The notes below the pieces were generated by a model. The model was not told where the DNA came from. It ran no database searches and saw only the letters and a program-made list of their open reading frames with translations. Source: Bacteroidota bacterium (lineage in GTDB: Bacteria; Bacteroidota; Bacteroidia; Chitinophagales; Chitinophagaceae). Taken from it: 64,000 nucleotides of DNA. The stretch spans positions 27,128 to 91,127 of the forward strand of contig JAEZGI010000016.1 in the NCBI GenBank assembly GCA_023416995.1, in the 5' to 3' direction. The position numbers and the translations under genes are program-made. Positions 61,469 to 64,000 of this stretch are shown here, piece by piece; within the stretch, counting starts at the first letter, position 1, and every line of letters starts with the position of its first letter.

Positions 61469-61516
61469 AATTACTGTTTTGTCTGTTAAAGGTAGACACA
61501 ACAGTAAGTGCGGTAG

Positions 61517-61532
61517 TGTGACCTATATCACA
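61517..61532. promoter_or_regulatory. Perfect Crp-type binding site TGTGA-N6-TCACA upstream of ridA
   Basis: TGTGA (61517-61521), CCTATA and TCACA (61528-61532) form the exact core of the Crp consensus. The right half overlaps the stop codon of the adjacent Crp-family gene. The site is about 50 bp upstream of the ridA ATG. Confidence 0.65.
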
Positions 61533-62106
61533 TTTTGCGGTTGCTGTTCCATAGCCTGCTGAGCGTTTCGCGGGAAACACCCAGATAAGCAGCAAGCAAT
61601 GTTTTAGGTACTCGTTGCATTAGTGCGGGCTGTTTTAACAACAGTAATTCATACCGTTCACGCGCAGAGCTTGTAAGAAATGATAAGATGCGTTCCTGCG
61701 AGGCCATATGTCCGCGGTTTGCTTTGTGCAGAAAAAAATGCTCCATCTTATGAAGCTTTTTACAGATGGTTTGATAGTCATGTAGTGTAAGCGTATATAC
61801 CTCGGTATTTTCAATGCATTCAAGGTTCAAAGATGCGGGTTGTTTTGAGAACCAGGCAAGGTAATCGCTTTCCCACCAATCTTCCATAGCAAAAGAGATG
61901 ATGTGCTCACGGTCGCTGGTATCATGATATACCAGTTTTAATAAACCGGAAATCACGAGATAAACATATCGTACGGGAAGCGTTTTCTCAATCAATAAAC
62001 TGCCTTTGGCGTATTGTCTGATGCCAAAATGTTTTCGCACATAGTTGTACTCTTCATCGCTTAAAGGCACTATTTTTTCAATGTGTTGTCGAAGCATCTC
62101 ATGCAT
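61528..62106 (-). CDS. Crp/Fnr family transcriptional regulator
   Basis: A 192-residue regulator. The N-terminal cyclic-nucleotide-binding-like beta barrel (residues about 20-115: GSLLIEKTLPVRYVYLVISG, LVYHDTSDREHIISF) is followed by a dimer helix. The C-terminal helix-turn-helix is LLAAYLGVSRETLSRLWNSN. The recognition helix SRETLSR keeps the Arg-Glu-x-x-x-Arg contacts that let E. coli Crp read TGTGA. The cAMP-pocket residues of Crp are not clearly present, so the ligand is unknown. There are no Fnr-type cysteines. The start may also be ATG 62097. Confidence 0.88.
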   Translation of the reverse strand: MHEMLRQHIEKIVPLSDEEYNYVRKHFGIRQYAKGSLLIEKTLPVRYVYLVISGLLKLVYHDTSDREHIISFAMEDWWESDYLAWFSKQPASLNLECIENTEVYTLTLHDYQTICKKLHKMEHFFLHKANRGHMASQERILSFLTSSARERYELLLLKQPALMQRVPKTLLAAYLGVSRETLSRLWNSNRKM

Positions 62107-62160
62107 GCATGCTAAGGTAGAATTTCATGATCTAAAAAACAGGTACCGGCTTCAAACAAA

Positions 62161-62195
62161 ATAACCTGGCACTCCGATCCGGAGGTGCCAGGTTT
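62161..62195 (-). terminator. Terminator of the FAS1 lipoprotein gene
   Basis: Arms AACCTGGCAC-TCCG and CGGAGGTGCCAGGTT pair with a single bulged base. Short T-runs follow on both strands (TTTTA on +, ATTTTG on -). It lies about 36 bp past the FAS1 gene stop. Confidence 0.75.
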
Positions 62196-62230
62196 TAGCT
62201 GGATTTTATACGGGATGACCGAGTTCAATG

Positions 62231-63181
62231 TTATGGAAGCAATACACGATCAATTACATGAACAACGCCGTTTGTTGCAAGAATGTTTGCGGCTGTAATG
62301 TTAGATGCGGTGGTGTTTGTTTTGCCTTTCACCGTGGCACCGTTACCCAGTGCAACCGCCAGCTTCCCACCGTTTACAGTTGTAAGTTCCTGCCCATTTA
62401 CAAGATCGGATGAAAATGCTCTTGCAGACAAAACATGGTAGGTAAGAATTGAAGCAAGTGTGTTTGGATCTGCTGCCTGTATAGATGCGATTGTTGGAAA
62501 ACCGGCGGCTATAAAAGCATCATTGGTTGGTGCAAACACGGTGTAAGGTCCGGCAGAAGTCAGTACCTGCGCAACATTTGTAGTTCCCTCACTGGCACGC
62601 ACAACCGCTGCTACAAGGTAGGTAAGATTACTGTTGGCCTGAGCGGTCACTACCAGGTTGCCGGCTGGTGGCATCAATACGCGTTCGATGGCATGTATTA
62701 CACCATTGCTGGCGTTGATGTCAGGAGTTGTGACTTTCCAGCCATTAACAAAAACCCCGTTGTTGTTTTTGGTTACGTAAACGGTTCCGCCGCCAGCTGT
62801 TGTAACAGCAGCATTAGGTCCGGCCGGAACATCAGCGGCAGTTACCTTAGCTCCCAATGTGTGGTATAGCAGTATGTCTTCCAGTGCATCGGCAGAAAGA
62901 CCAGCGATCGCGCCACTATTAATACCCGATGCATTGAACGCATTGTCATCAGGCGCGAATACAGTAAACGGCCCTGTACCATTCAGCGTTTCTGCAAGAC
63001 CTGCTTTGATAACCGCTGATTCAAGAATCGAGAAGTTGTTGTTTTTTACCACTGTATTGGTAATTGTGTCCATTGTTGGCTCATCATCATCATCCTTATC
63101 ACAGGCACTAAGGGTAACAACAGATGCTAACAGAGCAAAACCAAAACGGCCAAATTTCGAAAACGCAAAATTCTTCTTCAT
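62231..63181 (-). CDS. Lipoprotein with two fasciclin (FAS1) domains
   Basis: A 316-residue surface or periplasmic lipoprotein. The signal (FGFALLASVVTLSAC) ends in the lipobox LSAC, with Cys at about residue 26, followed by the acidic stretch DKDDDDEP. Aspartates after the lipid Cys suit either inner retention or a surface-export signal. Two FAS1 domains follow. The first (about 45-175) has FTVFAPDDNAFNASG and GVIHAIERVLMPP. The second (about 180-316) has YTVFAPTNDAFIAAG and GVVHVIDRVLLP. FAS1 domains mediate adhesion. ATG 63181 is chosen because it starts the lipoprotein signal; an upstream frame to 63295 is not supported. Confidence 0.92.
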   Translation of the reverse strand: MKKNFAFSKFGRFGFALLASVVTLSACDKDDDDEPTMDTITNTVVKNNNFSILESAVIKAGLAETLNGTGPFTVFAPDDNAFNASGINSGAIAGLSADALEDILLYHTLGAKVTAADVPAGPNAAVTTAGGGTVYVTKNNNGVFVNGWKVTTPDINASNGVIHAIERVLMPPAGNLVVTAQANSNLTYLVAAVVRASEGTTNVAQVLTSAGPYTVFAPTNDAFIAAGFPTIASIQAADPNTLASILTYHVLSARAFSSDLVNGQELTTVNGGKLAVALGNGATVKGKTNTTASNITAANILATNGVVHVIDRVLLP

Positions 63182-63329
63182 GATGTCGCTTTTTTTATTG
63201 TTTAAAATGATTGGATCCTGTTTGTTGTCGTTTCGGGACAAGGCATAAATCTTCCATTCCCTTTTCAGCTCAGTTTTAAATGAACCGTGGGTCAAGTGCT
63301 GCCCTTCGCCTGGCGATGTAAGCAGTTAA

Positions 63330-63998
63330 TTAGTTCAGCATGTCTCCAGACTTTTTCCTGAGAGCTTCTTCCAGCAGAGAAGCCGGTTCGAGTTGTTGCA
63401 GATAAATGGGATGATGAAAATCTTTCAGTTTGTTCAATAACCTTATCAGTTCCATTTTTTCTTCCCGGTTAAGATCACCGGTCACGATGCTTGTTGCCTG
63501 GCGTATCTTATCCATCTGCGTCTCCAGAACTTTTGTGCCTTTTTCTGTGATGTTGATGATCCTGCTTCTTTTGTCTTTTGTTGAGATTTTCTGTTCCACC
63601 CAGCCTTGTGCGATCAGGCGGTTAATGATCTGCATCCCGGTGGGTTTATCCTGAACGTTTCTTTTGATGAGTTCCATTTTTGTCATTTCTCCACAGGCGC
63701 GCAAAACGATCAGGTACACAAAGTCTTCCTGGGTTGAAAATTCTGATCCATAAATTGCGGACTTCGAATAATTTTTCGCATACCTGTTGAGGTGCACGAT
63801 CGATGTATTAATTATACTTTCAGGGCTCCTGCCATTTTCTTTTCCTTCCCAATCAGGGTCGGACCGCTTTGGAATATTTTGATCAGCTACCCAACGTTTG
63901 AATCCATCTATGTCCGCCGGATAAGAACCAGTGGCAGTATTGTTTTCTTCAAACTCCTGGCTCAGTGCCAGAATCTGTTGGAGAAGTTTATAATTCAT
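63330..63998 (-). CDS. MarR family transcriptional regulator
   Basis: A 222-residue regulator with an N-terminal extension of about 75 residues before a winged-helix MarR domain. Typical stretches are FVYLIVLRACGEMTKMELIK, the recognition helix DKPTGMQIINRLIAQGWVEQ and the wing ISTKDKRSRIINITEKGTKV. It begins two bases before the window end at ATG 63998. It is upstream of the FAS1 gene on the same strand, 148 bp apart. Targets and ligand are not evident. Confidence 0.88.
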   Translation of the reverse strand: MNYKLLQQILALSQEFEENNTATGSYPADIDGFKRWVADQNIPKRSDPDWEGKENGRSPESIINTSIVHLNRYAKNYSKSAIYGSEFSTQEDFVYLIVLRACGEMTKMELIKRNVQDKPTGMQIINRLIAQGWVEQKISTKDKRSRIINITEKGTKVLETQMDKIRQATSIVTGDLNREEKMELIRLLNKLKDFHHPIYLQQLEPASLLEEALRKKSGDMLN

Positions 63999-64000
63999 AA

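Overview
The window looks like a chromosomal segment from a Bacteroidota bacterium, most likely a relative of Chitinophagaceae. Four observations support this. The division and cell-wall cluster runs rsmH-ftsL-ftsI-murE-mraY-murD-ftsW-murG-murC-ftsQ-ftsA-ftsZ, without murF or ddl. One secreted protein ends in a type IX secretion sorting domain. Several proteins belong to Bacteroidota-typical families (DUF6427, DUF4293, TonB plug). Several promoters match the Bacteroidota pattern TTTG-N19-TANNTTTG, and starts generally lack Shine-Dalgarno sequences. I could not run any database search; family names rest on motifs I recognise.

Layout. 1-16.1 kb: dcw cluster on the + strand, closed by a strong terminator after ftsZ. 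16-23.4 kb: an SDR epimerase, a two-gene ABC exporter, a zinc peptidase, a fused beta-oxidation enzyme with a palindromic operator-like site upstream, and glycerate kinase. 23.5-31.5 kb: metG with a perfect promoter, two tandem LD-carboxypeptidases, an OxyR-type regulator with both redox cysteines, a hydrolase and the potassium transporter kup. 31.7-41.9 kb: a secreted protein, a DUF6427 membrane protein, purQ, a split DsbD system, an ECF sigma factor and uvrA. 41.9-45.7 kb: the least ordinary part. It is gene-poor, with a long hairpin, a 400-bp G-poor CA-rich tract, a T9SS cargo protein, a 24-bp tandem repeat and an array that seems to be a tandemly duplicated terminator. 45.7-55.5 kb: DUF4293, glyA, a nucleotidyltransferase, a second ABC exporter, an S1/P1-type hydrolase and an FAD dehydrogenase. 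55.5-58.4 kb: dnaA with a promoter and one near-consensus DnaA box, tRNA-Ser, tRNA-Pro and a broken thioredoxin gene. 58.6-64 kb: a flavin-dependent oxidoreductase, a TonB-plug protein without barrel, ridA and a Crp-family regulator with a perfect TGTGA-N6-TCACA site between them, a FAS1 lipoprotein and a MarR regulator.

How the genes work together. The first 16 kb makes lipid II (MurE, MraY, MurD, MurG, MurC) and the septal machine that uses it (FtsL, FtsI, FtsW, FtsQ, FtsA, FtsZ). Most other genes are housekeeping, in short operons of one to three. I saw no phage, insertion sequence, CRISPR array, restriction system or secondary-metabolite cluster. The best candidates for something undescribed are non-coding: the repeat and hairpin tracts at 42.1-42.7 kb and 44.9-45.7 kb, and two regulatory palindromes at 22.0 and 61.5 kb.
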